DNA of 64,000 bases, taken from assembly GCF_027595985.1 (NCBI RefSeq), contig NC_073313.1, forward strand, positions 109,548,552 to 109,612,551, given 5' to 3'. A program made the position numbers and the translations under genes. This document shows, piece after piece, positions 33,481 to 44,062 of the stretch (the first letter of the stretch is position 1; the number at the start of each line of letters is the position of its first letter). The notes below the pieces were generated by a model that saw only the letters and a list, made by a program, of their open reading frames with translations, made no database searches and was not told where the DNA came from. The DNA is from Sorex araneus (Eukaryota; Chordata; Mammalia; Eulipotyphla; Soricidae).

Positions 33481-34061
33481 AAATTTTACAATATGACAAG
33501 AAAAAGTGCCTAGATTCATTCATTTACTCATTTAGCACCTAGTGAGTGTGTTTGCAATGTAAACATCATAATATATGCCCTGGTGAAGGTTATGTCTTAT
33601 TGGAATGAACAACCGTAGATAATTACATTAATACTGTATTATTAAACAGAAATATAGAGTTTGAGTATACACAAAGTTGGACATGATGCTACCTAACCTG
33701 ATCTAGAGTGTCAGACAAAACTTGAAGAAATAATATCTATGCTAAAAATCAAACAGATGAGTGAAATGACTGACTAGAATAAACATTCCATAGAGAGAAC
33801 AGCATTAGCAAAATGTCAGAGATTAAACAAACTTTATAAACTTGAAAAATCACAGAGTGAAGCACAGAAGCCTGGAAAGGTTAACAGGCACAAAGGCATA
33901 GTGTCTCGTGGACAATGTTATGGAATTGTACTTTCTTTTAAGCACAAACAAAAGAATGTTGGCAGCAGTGCCGAAAATAAATTGAAGAGAGGCAAGAGTG
34001 GATGCAGTGAGATTAGTTAAAAGCCTATGGCAATACTTCAGATTTTGTTTTGTATTCTGTT

Positions 34062-34140
34062 TCTTGTGCAAGGGATTGAACTCAGGGCCTCAAATACACA
34101 AGGCAAATGTTCTGCCACTGAGCTACATTCAAGGTCTCAT
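34062..34140 (-). mobile_element. tRNA-Ala-like (ID-like) SINE relic
   Basis: Reversed head: GTGCAAGGGATTGAACTCAG, GCCTCAAATACACAAGGCAA, CTGCCACTGAGCTACATTC. It is closer to a tRNA-Ala/ID-type head than to the main shrew SINE. Similar relics are at 43605 and 58385. Confidence 0.6.
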
Positions 34141-34315
34141 TATTTCAAAAGAAATATGAGAGTACCTTAGAATTTCTACTATTAAGTGGTACTCTGTAGG
34201 TATAAGAAGAAATGGATGGCTTTGAGATGGACTTAGGAGTTAAAATTAGCACTACTTGGAAATTAATTAAATTAAGTGTGGAAGAGAAAAAGGAAGATTC
34301 TGAAACAATATACTA

Positions 34316-34490
34316 GGGGCTGGAGTGATAGTACAGCGGGTAGGGCATTTGCTTTGCACATGGCTGACACGGGTTCTAACCCTGGCATCCCATATGGTCT
34401 CCCAAGCACAGCCAGGAGTAATTCCTGAATGCAGAGCCAGGAGTAACCCCTGAGCATCACTGGGTGTGACCCAAAAATAAAATAAAATAA
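34316..34490 (+). mobile_element. A-tailed SINE, full length
   Basis: Full copy with AAATA tail units. AACAATATACTA (34304-34315) and AACAACATACTA (34491-34502) form the duplication. Confidence 0.92.
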
Positions 34491-35292
34491 AACAACATAC
34501 TAGTTCTAATTTAGGAAATGTATAATGGTTCAATTCTCTGAGAAGGGGGAGCTGAATTAGATTTTGGAAGTTTAGCTTGGTGTGCATTTCAGATATCCAA
34601 ACCAAGTATTGACTAGCAACTGCAAATATTGGTCTGGAGATTATAAGAGTAATTAAGGTAGAAAAAGCTCATTTCAGAGCTGATAATAAATAAACTTCCC
34701 AGGAAAGGGGTGTAGAAGAGAATGAGAGAAAATGACAACAATATAACAATTCTATGTTATATTCTATGACCAAATATGCTCATTTGGGGAGTAACTATTC
34801 ACTAGTCAAGTTGTTTGAGAAAAAGATTATATTTATGAATTCTTAAATTAAGGCATTTTCCCTGAGAGATACTTAAGAGTACAAGATGAGTAGAAGGATA
34901 AATCAGATCCAAAGTCCTTTGGAGCAATGGAAGACTTCGACCTGGAGCTTCAATATTTTGAATCAATACAACCATTTAGTATGAAATGAGGGGCAGTATG
35001 ATAAATAAGTGGTAAATAAGGTCAGTCATTCACTCTGAAAACAAACAAAAACCCAATGCAGTACTGTGGGTACAGCTCGACAATAATGCATTAAAGTTTC
35101 TGATAGTTTCCTTAGAACAGGGCGGGGCTGTCAAATCTAGTTATGTGATAGGGTCATCGGGAAAAAGTCTATTGACTGGTGGATTCCTGCTCTTGACAAA
35201 AAAATAATTGTACTACTAGGAGCCGGAATTTAAAAGCCAGTTTGAGAACCAGAATCATAGAGAGTATAGCAGATAGCATGATTTTCTTCTTT

Positions 35293-35475
35293 TCTTTTTT
35301 TTCCCTTTTATGGTTTTGGGGCCACACCTGCCTATGTTTAAGGATTACTCCAGGCTCTGCGCTCAGCAATTACTCCTGGTGGTGTTAGGGGGATCATATG
35401 GGATGCTACAGAGCAAATCTAGGTTGGCCGTGTGCAAGGCTAACACTCTGTATGCAACACTATCACTCGGGCCGC
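35293..35475 (-). mobile_element. Old A-tailed SINE
   Basis: T-rich tail, GGTTTTGGGGCCACACCTGC, to ACACTATCACTCGGGCCGC on the minus strand. Flanks GCAGATAGCATGATTTTC and GCAGGTAGGATGCTTTTG may be a decayed duplication. Confidence 0.75.
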
Positions 35476-35524
35476 AGGTAGGATGCTTTTGTTGCATTAG
35501 GGGATACAGATTCTATGCTGGCAC

Positions 35525-35618
35525 TACGGATGGTCACTGAAGCCCCAAAAGAAGAAATCCCTGACTGGGAGCCAAGAGTAAGCCCTGAAAACCGCTGTGT
35601 GTGACCCCAAAACAAAAC
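35525..35618 (+). mobile_element. SINE 3' half fragment
   Basis: GACTGGGAGCCAAGAGTAAG and CGCTGTGTGTGACCCCAAAA are a plus-strand SINE 3' half; the head is lost. Confidence 0.6.
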
Positions 35619-35639
35619 AAGCCAGTGTTATTTCACCAA

Positions 35640-36010
35640 CGTAAAAGAGACAAGTCAAAAAAGTCTATCATGTCCTCTGAGCCAACGGCGGTCTTTCAAT
35701 GGGAAAAACCAAGACAATGGTTGGCTCAAATGATATGGCAGGCTCCTCAATCTGGCACAGCACCAACTGGGTCTTTGTACCTTCCCGTCTCAGGGTGTGT
35801 CCAAGTCGCAATGTGGTCATCAGTTTGGCATCTTGTTCTATGGGATGAGTTGTGGAGGTAACAGAAACTTCAAAAGACTTGGAAGTACTTTATTCAGTTT
35901 CCTGCCCTGTGTGAGTCGGGGAGGGAGAAGTGGCTAGGATTTTGAAAAATAAATCTTTAGTTCAGGCCTTCCACCTTCCCACCTGGTAAAGCGGTCAAGT
36001 GCGGCAGCAG
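35640..36010. other. Unclassified moderately CpG-containing segment
   Basis: Unlike its AT-rich surroundings, this stretch has mixed composition with several CpGs. Minus-strand frames give broken coding-like text (one frame contains TTLRLGHTLRREGTKTQLVL). An AATAAAG lies on that strand near 35890. It could be part of an old LTR or a decayed pseudogene. I do not recognise a parent. Confidence 0.3.
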
Positions 36011-37320
36011 CAAATGCGATAAAAGTGATGAAAGTGAAACTATATGCCCAAAATTGATATTGATTGATATTGACTCGCAGTAAAAGACAAGGAATGACTA
36101 TAAAATATGGTTATAACAGAAGAAAACAATAATAATAAGTCTATTAATCATGGTTTCGACAGGAAACAGCCCGCGTCAAAAATGTGTGAGGAACAAACCT
36201 TTAAATAAAAGGACTGCTTACAAAGAGGCGTGTAGGATTAAGGGGACAAAAAGAGGGCGATGCACACAGGGACTACTGGTGGTAGCAGGACATTTAGCAT
36301 TGAAGTACAAAGTGGGAGGAGATGGGATTGGAATCTGGAATGTCACCAGAAAGTAACAAATAAAATCAAGGTGTTAACTAATGGAACAAAGCCAATAGTG
36401 GGCTGGAGGATTTAAAAAAACCCAAATATTTTTCTCCTTCACCTTGCATTTTTCTGGCATAGAATTATTCCAAAAGGGATCCAGAGGTCAAGCAATCCCA
36501 AATGATAGTTTGTAGAGATCCCAGGGCAAAGAGTAGGTTGTAGAAGACTCATGGAAATTAACAAAAAATAGAGACGGAAGTAAAAAGGAAGTGAAAAAGG
36601 CATGTAAGGATGATTAGAATGAAGACATGACTTGAGGCAGACTAAGTATGATTTTACCATAAAAAAGATAAAACACATTATAGACTTTCAAAGCAGGTAT
36701 ATTCAGTGTCCCATTAGAATATTTTGAATCGCAAGAATTCGATAGAAAGAATTTTTTAATGCATTTGAAAAAATCAGGGATAATGAAGCAATTTAGAGAT
36801 TAGCAAAAGCAATAACTATCACTAACTAATGCTAGGGCTCCAGATACAGTGGGGAAATATGATATTACCAGAAAACAAAGTTGGGAACATTTTTGGTCCC
36901 TGGAATCTTAGAAGGAATTAGAACATGAAACCATAGAAGGGGCTATTGGCAATGTCTGGGCCCTTAACAGGAAGGACTGTATAGCAGTAGTTATAATCAT
37001 AGAGTAGAAAGATTTTGAGCTGTTTTTGACAAAGCTTGCTGTGGTGGTGTCTTTTATGGTAGATGTGGTGATGGGTCATAAATGCCATGTATCTGCCATT
37101 GTGGGTATGGATATATTTCTTTATATCTTGACTGTGTAAAATTGAGACATAAAATGTCAGTGTTAAAACTATCGGGGGGCAGAATTTTTTTTCAGATACT
37201 GTAGAAAAAATAACCCCCAGGCTATAAGCAAGAACAATATAAATAGGCTATAGCACAAGAAATCAACACATTTAAAGGGTATTGGATATGAATTAAAGGT
37301 AAGTTAAAAATACTAAGCAG
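36011..37320. other. AT-rich sequence, nothing recognised
   Basis: Open frame 36150-36356 has no known motif. No SINE or L1 was seen in this 1.3 kb. Confidence 0.4.
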
Positions 37321-37323
37321 AGA

Positions 37324-37500
37324 GGCTGGAGAGATAGCACAGAGGATAGAGCACTTGCTTTGCATGCGGTGAACCTGAGTTTGATTTCCGGCACCCCAGA
37401 TAATCCCAGAGCATCACTGCGAGTGATTTCTAACTGTAGAACAAGGCATAAACCCTGAGAATCACCCCCTACCCCTCCCTGCTTCAAAATAAAAGAAAGA
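37324..37500 (+). mobile_element. Diverged A-tailed SINE
   Basis: GGCTGGAGAGATAGCACAGA, GATTTCCGGCACCCCAGA and a C-rich substitution near the 3' end. AAATACTAAGCAGAG (37309-37323) and AAATACTAAGTAGAG (37501-37515) are the duplication. Confidence 0.9.
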
Positions 37501-37925
37501 AAATACTAAGTAGAGAGTACGTGGCAAGAGGCTTAATTTTCAAGTAGAAGAGTCCACCAGAGAAAATTTTTCTCACTGAAGAACTTTGAACAAACAACAA
37601 CCGTACAACCAACTATAACCCTCCTCATACTCTCAAATATTCGCTAAAGTCTGAAACCTGTGCAACCTGGAGAGATCAATATTTTGGTGAGTAAATATAC
37701 CATGATTGTGTCTTGCATGTTTCCATGGTACAGAAAAGGGATTTCCTACACAGAACATAGAATAGAGAGCCAGAATAAGAAATCTGGCAAAAAGGAGGAA
37801 CTCACATACAAAAATAAATTCTAAAAACCAATATGTTCTTTAATCTAAAATTTTAGATACTAAAACTCATTATAAGCTTGGAGACAGTTTGCTTAGGCAT
37901 GACTCAAACACTTCAAAATGTAACT

Positions 37926-38132
37926 TTTTGTTTGTTTTGGGGGCCACACTCACTGGTGTTCGGGCCTTACTCCTTGCTACATGCTCAAGGATTGCTGCTG
38001 GCAGCCTCCAAGGACCATTTCTTGTGGATTCCAGGAACCATATGTGGTGACCGGGTTCGAACCCTGAGTCAGCAAACTATATCAACTACCTGCAAAGCAA
38101 GTGTTCTACCCACCGAACTAAGGCTCGCCCTC
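37926..38132 (-). mobile_element. Old A-tailed SINE with internal insertion
   Basis: GGGGGCCACACTCACTGGTG, GGATTGCTGCTGGCAGCCTC, GTGACCGGGTTCGAACCCTG and ACTAAGGCTCGCCC follow minus-strand SINE order, about 30 bases longer than usual. Confidence 0.6.
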
Positions 38133-38214
38133 CTGTCCCACCAACTGAAACGTAACATTTGGAAGAGGCAGCATACAGCCTTGATATGGCACAAAGGACT
38201 ACAGTGTTTACATT

Positions 38215-38330
38215 GCATGTTCCTGTTGCATTCGGGGAGGACTTGGTTTGATTCCCAGGACCACATGGCTCTCTAAAGCACTCTGTAGTAGTCCCCAAGC
38301 AGAAGACTTTTCCCCTCCAAAATTAATTAA
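38215..38330 (+). mobile_element. SINE fragment, old
   Basis: ACTTGGTTTGATTCCCAGGA, CCACATGGCTCTCTAAAGCA and GTCCCCAAGCAGAAGAC resemble the box B and 3' part of a plus-strand SINE. Confidence 0.45.
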
Positions 38331-38361
38331 AAAATAAAACGTGTTTTAAAGTGCAAGAATA

Positions 38362-38528
38362 GGGGCTGGAGCGATAGCACAGTGGGTAGAGTGTTTGCCT
38401 TGCATGCGGCCAACCTGGGTTCGATTCCCAGAATCCCATATGGTCCCCCGAGCATCGCCATGAGTAATTCCTGATGTATGAGCCAGGAATAACCCCTGAA
38501 CAACACTGGGTGTGACCAAAAAAAAAAG
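38362..38528 (+). mobile_element. A-tailed SINE (first of a pair)
   Basis: GGGGCTGGAGCGATAGCACA to a run of As ending before GAATTCGC. Part of a two-SINE arrangement with the copy at 38568. Confidence 0.9.
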
Positions 38529-38567
38529 AATTCGCTCGACGGTGAAAAAAAATCTGAGATAATTTTA

Positions 38568-38763
38568 GGGGGCTGGAGTGATAGCGCAGTGGGTAGGGCG
38601 TTTGTCTTGCACGCGGCCGACCGAAGTTCAATTCCCAGCATCCCATATGGTCCCCTGAGCACCGCCAGGAGTAATTCCTGAGTACAAAACTAGAAGTAAC
38701 CCCTGTGCATCGCCAGGTGTGACCCCAAAAGAAAAATAAATAAATAAATAAATAAATAAAATA
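38568..38763 (+). mobile_element. A-tailed SINE (second of a pair), (AAAT)n tail
   Basis: GGGGGCTGGAGTGATAGCGC to a tail of seven AAAT units. Sequence AAAGTTCAAGAATA follows it and matches AAAGTGCAAGAATA (38348-38361) before the first SINE. Confidence 0.9.
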
Positions 38764-39169
38764 AAGTTCAAGAATATCCATTACTTGTAGTCTATCTTAA
38801 TACTTAAATTGGCTAGCTAATTCTGACATCTAGAGTTTAGAATTTTGGGTAGAGATTGCTCTGGAGAAAAAGACATTAATTTTAACCTACTGAAGAATTT
38901 CCACATTAAAGTGATGAAAATCTGTAGAGTTTGAAAGGAAAAAAAAAACAGTACCAACATGCATAATTTAAATGAAGAGTGGTTTATATTTTAGGAATTT
39001 GGACTCTTATTTCTTGCAACATAGACACCGAAGAATAGGGAAGGTTTTCTTGCAGAGTAGAATGTTATTGAAGCTGTTCAAGTAATCACACATACTGATA
39101 ATCAGTAGCTTAAAGTCTCAATGTTTTTAAGACTAATTAAGTATTAATATATATGTTGATGATTCTATA

Positions 39170-39362
39170 TATATTCTTATTTTAACTTTAAAAATCCTAT
39201 AAAATATGCAGTACCATTATTCTATGAAAATATTGAGGTTAATCAAGAAAGGCTGAATGTTTTCATCAGATCACACGGGTACAAACTGACAGGAAATTGA
39301 TATTCACATGGACAACTGACTCCGGAATCCATACTCTACTATTATTCTGTACTGCCTACCTA
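39170..39362 (+). mobile_element. L2/MIR-related ancient fragment
   Basis: TATGAAAATATTGAGGTTAA, TCATCAGATCACACGGGTAC and CAACTGACTCCGGAATCCAT follow the 'gaggaaactgagg...tcacac...gactcc' order of L2/MIR. Confidence 0.55.
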
Positions 39363-39611
39363 ATTTTATAGAAATGTGGAAATTTGTCCCCCTAACAAAA
39401 TCTTCAAAAATGGGATGTGCCAGTGTGGTCAAAAAGCAAAGAAGAAAAGAAAAGAAAAGACAGTTTTCATCAAAACACAAATAGATCCTGAAAGAGAAAA
39501 AAATCTACTTGCACAGCATACCTTTGATGGGGAATTAATATATAAATTATTAAAAGAACTCATAAAACTCAATTAGAAAGAAACATCCCCATAAAAATGG
39601 GAAGGAGATCT

Positions 39612-39868
39612 GTATCACTGTCACTGTATCACTGTCATCCCATTGCTCATGATTTGCTCCAGCGGGCACCAGTAACGTCTCCATTGTGAGACATGTTGTT
39701 ACTGTTTTTGGCATATCGAATACGCCACAGGTAGCTTGCCAGGCTCTGCCTTGCAGGAGGGATACTTTCAGTAGCTTGCCAGTCTCTTCAAGAGGGACAG
39801 CGGATTCAAACCTGGGTCAGCTGCATGCAAGGCAAACGCCCTAACTGCTGTGCTATCACTCCAGCCCC
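39612..39868 (-). mobile_element. RTE-tailed SINE, full length
   Basis: Tail of CACTGTCACTGTAT units at 39612-39635, full body, head ending CACTCCAGCCCC. GGGAAGGAGATCT is duplicated at 39599-39611 and 39869-39881. Confidence 0.95.
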
Positions 39869-40139
39869 GGGAAGGAGATCTAAATAGGAATTTTATATTA
39901 ATGGTCGATAGGCACCATAAAACATGTTCATCTCTTATTACGGAAATTCAAATGAAAATAATTCCATTCTCTCTATCCATATTGTTTGCATTTATGGAAT
40001 TAGTCAAACAAGGATATGGATTGATTGAATTCCAGGAGGAGAACCCTTGCAAATGGAAATGCTGATTAGAAATTATGCTCAGAATTTCAAATTCATAATC
40101 TCCCTATTACTTAAGGGTGCGGGCGGAATACTGCTCCCT

Positions 40140-41246
40140 TGTAGGATTACATAGCTTCAGGTAATTTAGGTTTATTGGGTTACTCCCGTCACAGTGCTCC
40201 CATTCCTCTGTTTATTTGTAGCTTCTTTCTTAGTGTTCTGTTGACTTGTAAATAATGTCTTTCTCTTCTCCTTGAGTCCTCTGCATAGTATATTCAGAGC
40301 AAGTCCCTTTTGTATGGACAAAGAAAGACATTTAATTGGCTTTGAATATTATTAATTCCCGGGCATCTGCTTTCTTGACTGTAGCCTTGGTTGCCCTCAG
40401 TTCCTAGCCCTCTAAAAGGCAGGGTCCCAACGGGGGACAAGACGGACCGAGGGCAAGCGGTAAGTTATGTGCTACCCTGGCATCGAGATGGGCCTGGCCA
40501 AAGTGCCTCATTCTTAACTATAAGTTAAGAGTCTGATCATGGACAAGTGCTGTCATGATCTTAAAGTAATGACGATACTAGGACCCTGCTAGGGATAGGA
40601 AAGACTAATCTGGCCTGAGCACTGTAGTCTGAGATTGAGATGACCCCAGGAGAACAATTCTAAAAGTTTAATGCGTCTCTTGCTATGCCCATACAAAACT
40701 CATATGTTTGTTGGACAAGGAGAAGAGAAACACAACCATGGGATTTCATCATTGATGGGTCCTGCTGAAAGCTTGAATTGTTACATTGTAGATTCCAGGC
40801 TCTGGCCCAGCCTAGTTAGTCTTTGGATGTAGATTTCAGGTGCTGCCTAGTTTGTAATTGACAATGTAGATTTCATGTGGCAGCCCAGCCCAGTCTTTGG
40901 TATGTTAATCCAAGTGCTTTTCAGCCCAAGGAAGGCTTCGTTTTGGTTTTATATCTTCTTTCTGGAGGCCTAGATTACTGGCCTGCAGATACAAGAGAAT
41001 AATGTTGCCTCAATGTTCTTCCTGTAAGATCTTTTGGTGCCTTTGGTGATGTCAATGTATTGCACCATGAGCAAAAAGGGGTTCCGAGAGAGAGACATGG
41101 GGAAGGAGAAACTAGAGAAGGATGTTGAGTAGGTCCTGAGAGAGGCTGGAGCTGGGAGTGCGGGAGATGGAAGTTTAAAGATTGAATAAACAGTAACAAG
41201 TCTGCAACCAGCTGGGTCCTGGTCCTTCGAGCCTTAGTTTTTTACA
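40140..41246 (+). mobile_element. Solo LTR-like element, copy 1
   Basis: Begins TGTAGGATTACATAGC and ends TTTTTTACA, with AATAAA at 41186-41191 about 55 bases before the end, as in an LTR with R and U5. CTCCCT (40134-40139) and GTCCCT (41247-41252) may be a 6-bp duplication. Two related copies lie at 57195-58060 and 61380-62440. No coding region is attached. Confidence 0.6.
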
Positions 41247-41252
41247 GTCCCT

Positions 41253-41555
41253 GAAGCTCCATTTGCTCTCAATGGAACGAACGCTATCGAAAGAGCTATG
41301 CTGGGAATATCATGTCTCACTCAAGTGAGAGAAGGATTCTGGAGTTCTGACCTACATCAAAGGTCAAAAATCAGGGATGCTGTCTCCTTAGAGCTTGGCC
41401 ACCCACCAACTAGATGGTCAGATTTCTTCATCAAATCTCTGAATGAACGATTTGAGGCTCTTCCTGTTCCTGGAGCAATCAGATATCATTGGGCTGCACT
41501 AGCACACGACAGGGACAAATGGAGACGTTACTGGCGCCCACCGAGCAATTTTAAT
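41253..41555 (+). mobile_element. RTE-type LINE relic (ORF C-terminus)
   Basis: The frame translates to NAIERAMLGISCLTQVREGF, then after a probable deletion GHPPTRWSDFFIKSLNERFE, then RYHWAALAHDRDKWRRYWRP. IERAMLGIS, a G(R/H)PPTRW motif and a final W(T/A)xLAxDRxxW are the hallmarks of the C-terminus of RTE/BovB-clade retrotransposons. The DNA for the last residues (GGAGACGTTACTGGCGCCCAC) is the 3' module of the window's RTE-tailed SINEs. Stop-free over this piece, but fragmentary. Confidence 0.8.
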
Positions 41556-41902
41556 TCATTTTTATCTTATATTTTAGTATATTTTATCTTATATACTTTC
41601 TAATATATTTTATCTAATATTTTAATATATTATATTCTATTTTAATTCATTTTTATCTTAGAAATTGCGTGCTCTATTTTTGTTCTTTTTGTGAATGATC
41701 TTAAAATATTAATATTCTATGATATCAAATGTAAAGAATAAGGCATGTGTAATCTTCTCTCTTATAATGCAATAACTGAGCACTAGAATACTTAAATCCT
41801 GTTTCATTTTTTTTATCTACTAGGGTTTGTTGAAGATTTTATTTCCCTTTTTAATTTAAAATTTTAATATTTTTATTACAACCATGTTTGAATAAATATT
41901 TG
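41556..41902. other. AT-rich stretch with TTTTATCTTATA-like repeats
   Basis: A short unit, ATTTTATCTTATAT, recurs four to five times between 41560 and 41660. No other feature recognised. Confidence 0.5.
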
Positions 41903-42153
41903 GACTGTTGTTGCATTGCTGTCCCGTTGTTCATCTGTTTGCTTGAGCGGGCACCAATAACGTCTCTCTTGTGATACTTGTTACTGTTTTTGGCATATCG
42001 AATACGCCACGGGTAGCTTGCCAGGCTCTGCTGTGGGGGCTTGATACTCTCAGTAGCTTGCTGGGCTCTCCGAAAGGGACTGAGGAATTGAACCCGGGTC
42101 AGCCGCGTGCAAGGGAAACGCCCTACCCGCTATGCTATTGCTCCATAGCAAAA
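41903..42153 (-). mobile_element. RTE-tailed SINE, full length
   Basis: Minus strand with head ending CTATTGCTCCATAGC, body and module ACCAATAACGTCTCTC. TTGAATAAATATTT (41888-41901) and TTGGAATAAATATTT (42154-42168) are the duplication. Confidence 0.9.
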
Positions 42154-42168
42154 TTGGAATAAATATTT

Positions 42169-42638
42169 AAGTTCTATAAAACATCATGCTGATTAAATAT
42201 GCCTTAGACAATGTATATATATTAATGCTTTTTATAAAGTTTTAGAACTATCCTATCCATTATGGTTTTTATTAGCTGTGTGTTGGTTACTGAGTACTTC
42301 ATATGTAATAAGTCCACATTGACATGTACTATTAGTGCAGGTAGTAAGTCATATAATGGCCACCAGGCAATGAAGACTGTTAAATATGGGAAACAGATTA
42401 GATAATCCTTTGATAGACCTATGGTATAGATAGGTGTTATTAAAGCAAAGTCCATGGATTTTATGTATTTTTATTGTATTTCTGTATTCTATATATTTTC
42501 TGTATAGAGCTAAGTTTGGAGAAATCAATGCAGCTAGAATTAACATGGCATGAATAGAATTGATTCTCTGCTTGGACCACTATCAATAAAGTTCACATTT
42601 TCTCCCCTCATCTGTGCGAGTTTGCCTCCGTACAACCA
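42169..42638. other. AT-rich sequence, nothing recognised
   Basis: No repeat or gene identified. Confidence 0.4.
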
Positions 42639-42837
42639 GGGCTGGAGCGATAGCACAGTGGTTGGGCGTTCGCCTCTCACGCAGCCGACCCGAGTTAGAT
42701 TCCTCCGCCCCTCTCGGAGAGCCTGACAAGCTACCAAGACTATGGCAAAAACAGTAACAATAAGTCTCTCAATGGGAGATGTTACTGGTGCCCACTCGAA
42801 CAAATCGATGAGCAACGGGATGAGAGTGACAGTGACA
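42639..42837 (+). mobile_element. RTE-tailed SINE with internal deletion
   Basis: Head GGGCTGGAGCGATAGCACAG and tail GAGAGTGACAGTGACA are present, but about 50 bases between CAAGCTACC and GGCAAAAACAGTAAC are missing relative to full copies. Confidence 0.9.
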
Positions 42838-42857
42838 TTTCAAAGATATGCATATGT

Positions 42858-43039
42858 TGGGGGCTGGAGCGATAGCACAGCGGGTAGGGCGTTTGCCTTG
42901 CACACAGTCAACCCGGGTTCGAATCCCAGCATCCCATATGGTCCCCTGAGCATTGCCAAGGGTAATTCCTGAGTGCAAAGCTAGAAGTAACCTCTGTGCA
43001 TTGCTGGGTGTGACCCAAAAAGAAAAAAAAAAGAAAAAA
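42858..43039 (+). mobile_element. A-tailed SINE, full length
   Basis: Near-consensus copy with A-tail broken by G. AAAGATATGCATATGT (42842-42857) and AAAGATATGCATGTGG (after 43038) form the duplication. It lies next to the previous SINE, placing both families side by side. Confidence 0.92.
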
Positions 43040-43424
43040 AAAGATATGCATGTGGGTGTATGTGTGAGTGTGTCCTGTGGTGGAAGAGTGAGCTGTTCAG
43101 GGATGGCTCCTGAATTCTACCCTGATTTACTGGGATGAACTCCACTCACCCCCAATCCTGAGCTAGATTAAGAAGGTGGAAAATGAATAAATTAACTGAA
43201 GTTATTGTTTGATAGTAGAAGTATTGGTGTCTTCATCTAAAGTTTGTGACATTTTGTGGCTAAAAAAGTATGTTGTCAATCTTAATTCTTGTTAATCTAA
43301 GATGAAATTGATTTCATTATGTTGTTTTGCTTATAGTTGCAATTCAGCAGGAGCTAGTGAGAACGTATGGTAAAGCTATATTTGAAAGCGCTTATTTTTT
43401 AAAATAAATCCAGGTTGGAAATAG

Positions 43425-43600
43425 CCCCAAAGTTTAGAGATAAGTAATTTGTGGTATATTCATACAATGACACATGAGCTAGTAAAAAAGGGATTGAATT
43501 ATTGAGACTTTCGACAGGTAAATTTCAGAATAGGTATGTTGAATGAAAGAAAAAAATCAAAAAGAGCAAATACTTATGATTCCATTTACATAAAACTGTA
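43425..43600 (+). mobile_element. Ancient L1 3' fragment
   Basis: AATAGCCCCAAAGTTTAGAG, GTGGTATATTCATACAATGA, GTTGAATGAAAGAAAAAAAT and TATGATTCCATTTACATAAA are conserved L1 ORF2-end phrases. Confidence 0.7.
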
Positions 43601-43604
43601 GAAA

Positions 43605-43685
43605 ATCAGGACAGGCATGTTGCTCAATGGCAGAGCACTTTTCTAGCATATGTGAGACCCTGAGTTTGATTTCCCACAAAGGTAA
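43605..43685 (+). mobile_element. tRNA-Ala-like (ID-like) SINE relic
   Basis: GTTGCTCAATGGCAGAGCAC then TAGCATATGTGAGACCCTGA and TTTGATTTCCC match a tRNA-Ala/ID-type head. It follows the old L1 directly. Confidence 0.6.
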
Positions 43686-43856
43686 CTTTTAAATTTTCTT
43701 CATATTTCTGGTGACTCATAACTGAATTTTCAAATATCGTACATAATGAAACATCATTGAAAATTGAAAAGGTTAGGGAAGCTCTACATATGTGGAGATT
43801 CCTTACTTGTAGGTGTCACTGTAAGATGAACAAACATTAGTCCAAAATCCATAGTA

Positions 43857-44032
43857 TGGGTAAGGAAGATTGCTCATAAGGCTAGTGCATTTGCTTTGCA
43901 TGCTGATGACCTGGGTTTCATCTTCAGCTCCAGATGATTCTCCAAGTACCAGGAGTGAACCTGCGAAATAAACTATGAGTAACCTCCAGGTGGGTATGGC
44001 CCCAAAACTAAAATAAGAAAATAAAGAAAATT
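43857..44032 (+). mobile_element. Old A-tailed SINE
   Basis: AAGATTGCTCATAAGGCTAG, GACCTGGGTTTCATCTTCAG and GGTGGGTATGGCCCCAAAAC keep the SINE order with a shortened middle. Confidence 0.7.
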
Positions 44033-44062
44033 AAATTTTCTTGTGAAGAAAAATCCTACTGT

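Larger units (their letters stand above)
33505..34745 (+). mobile_element. Long L2 LINE 3' remnant
   Basis: Phrases in L2 order: CATTCATTTACTCATTTAGC, CCTGGTGAAGGTTATGTCTT, AGAGGCAAGAGTGGATGCAG, GCCTATGGCAATACTTCAGA, GAAATGGATGGCTTTGAGAT, GCACTACTTGGAAATTAATT, TTGGTCTGGAGATTATAAG. Two SINEs (34062, 34316) interrupt it. Among the oldest layers here. Confidence 0.65.

Noticed and set aside
36150-36356. 68-codon open frame with basic residues
   Set aside because: No start context, splice site or recognisable domain; frames of this length are expected by chance.
38323-38781. 152-codon minus-strand frame with repeated 'YSWRCSGDHMG.WE' text
   Set aside because: The text recurs in many SINE copies read antisense, including 21665, 33285 and 45406; it is SINE sequence, not a protein family.
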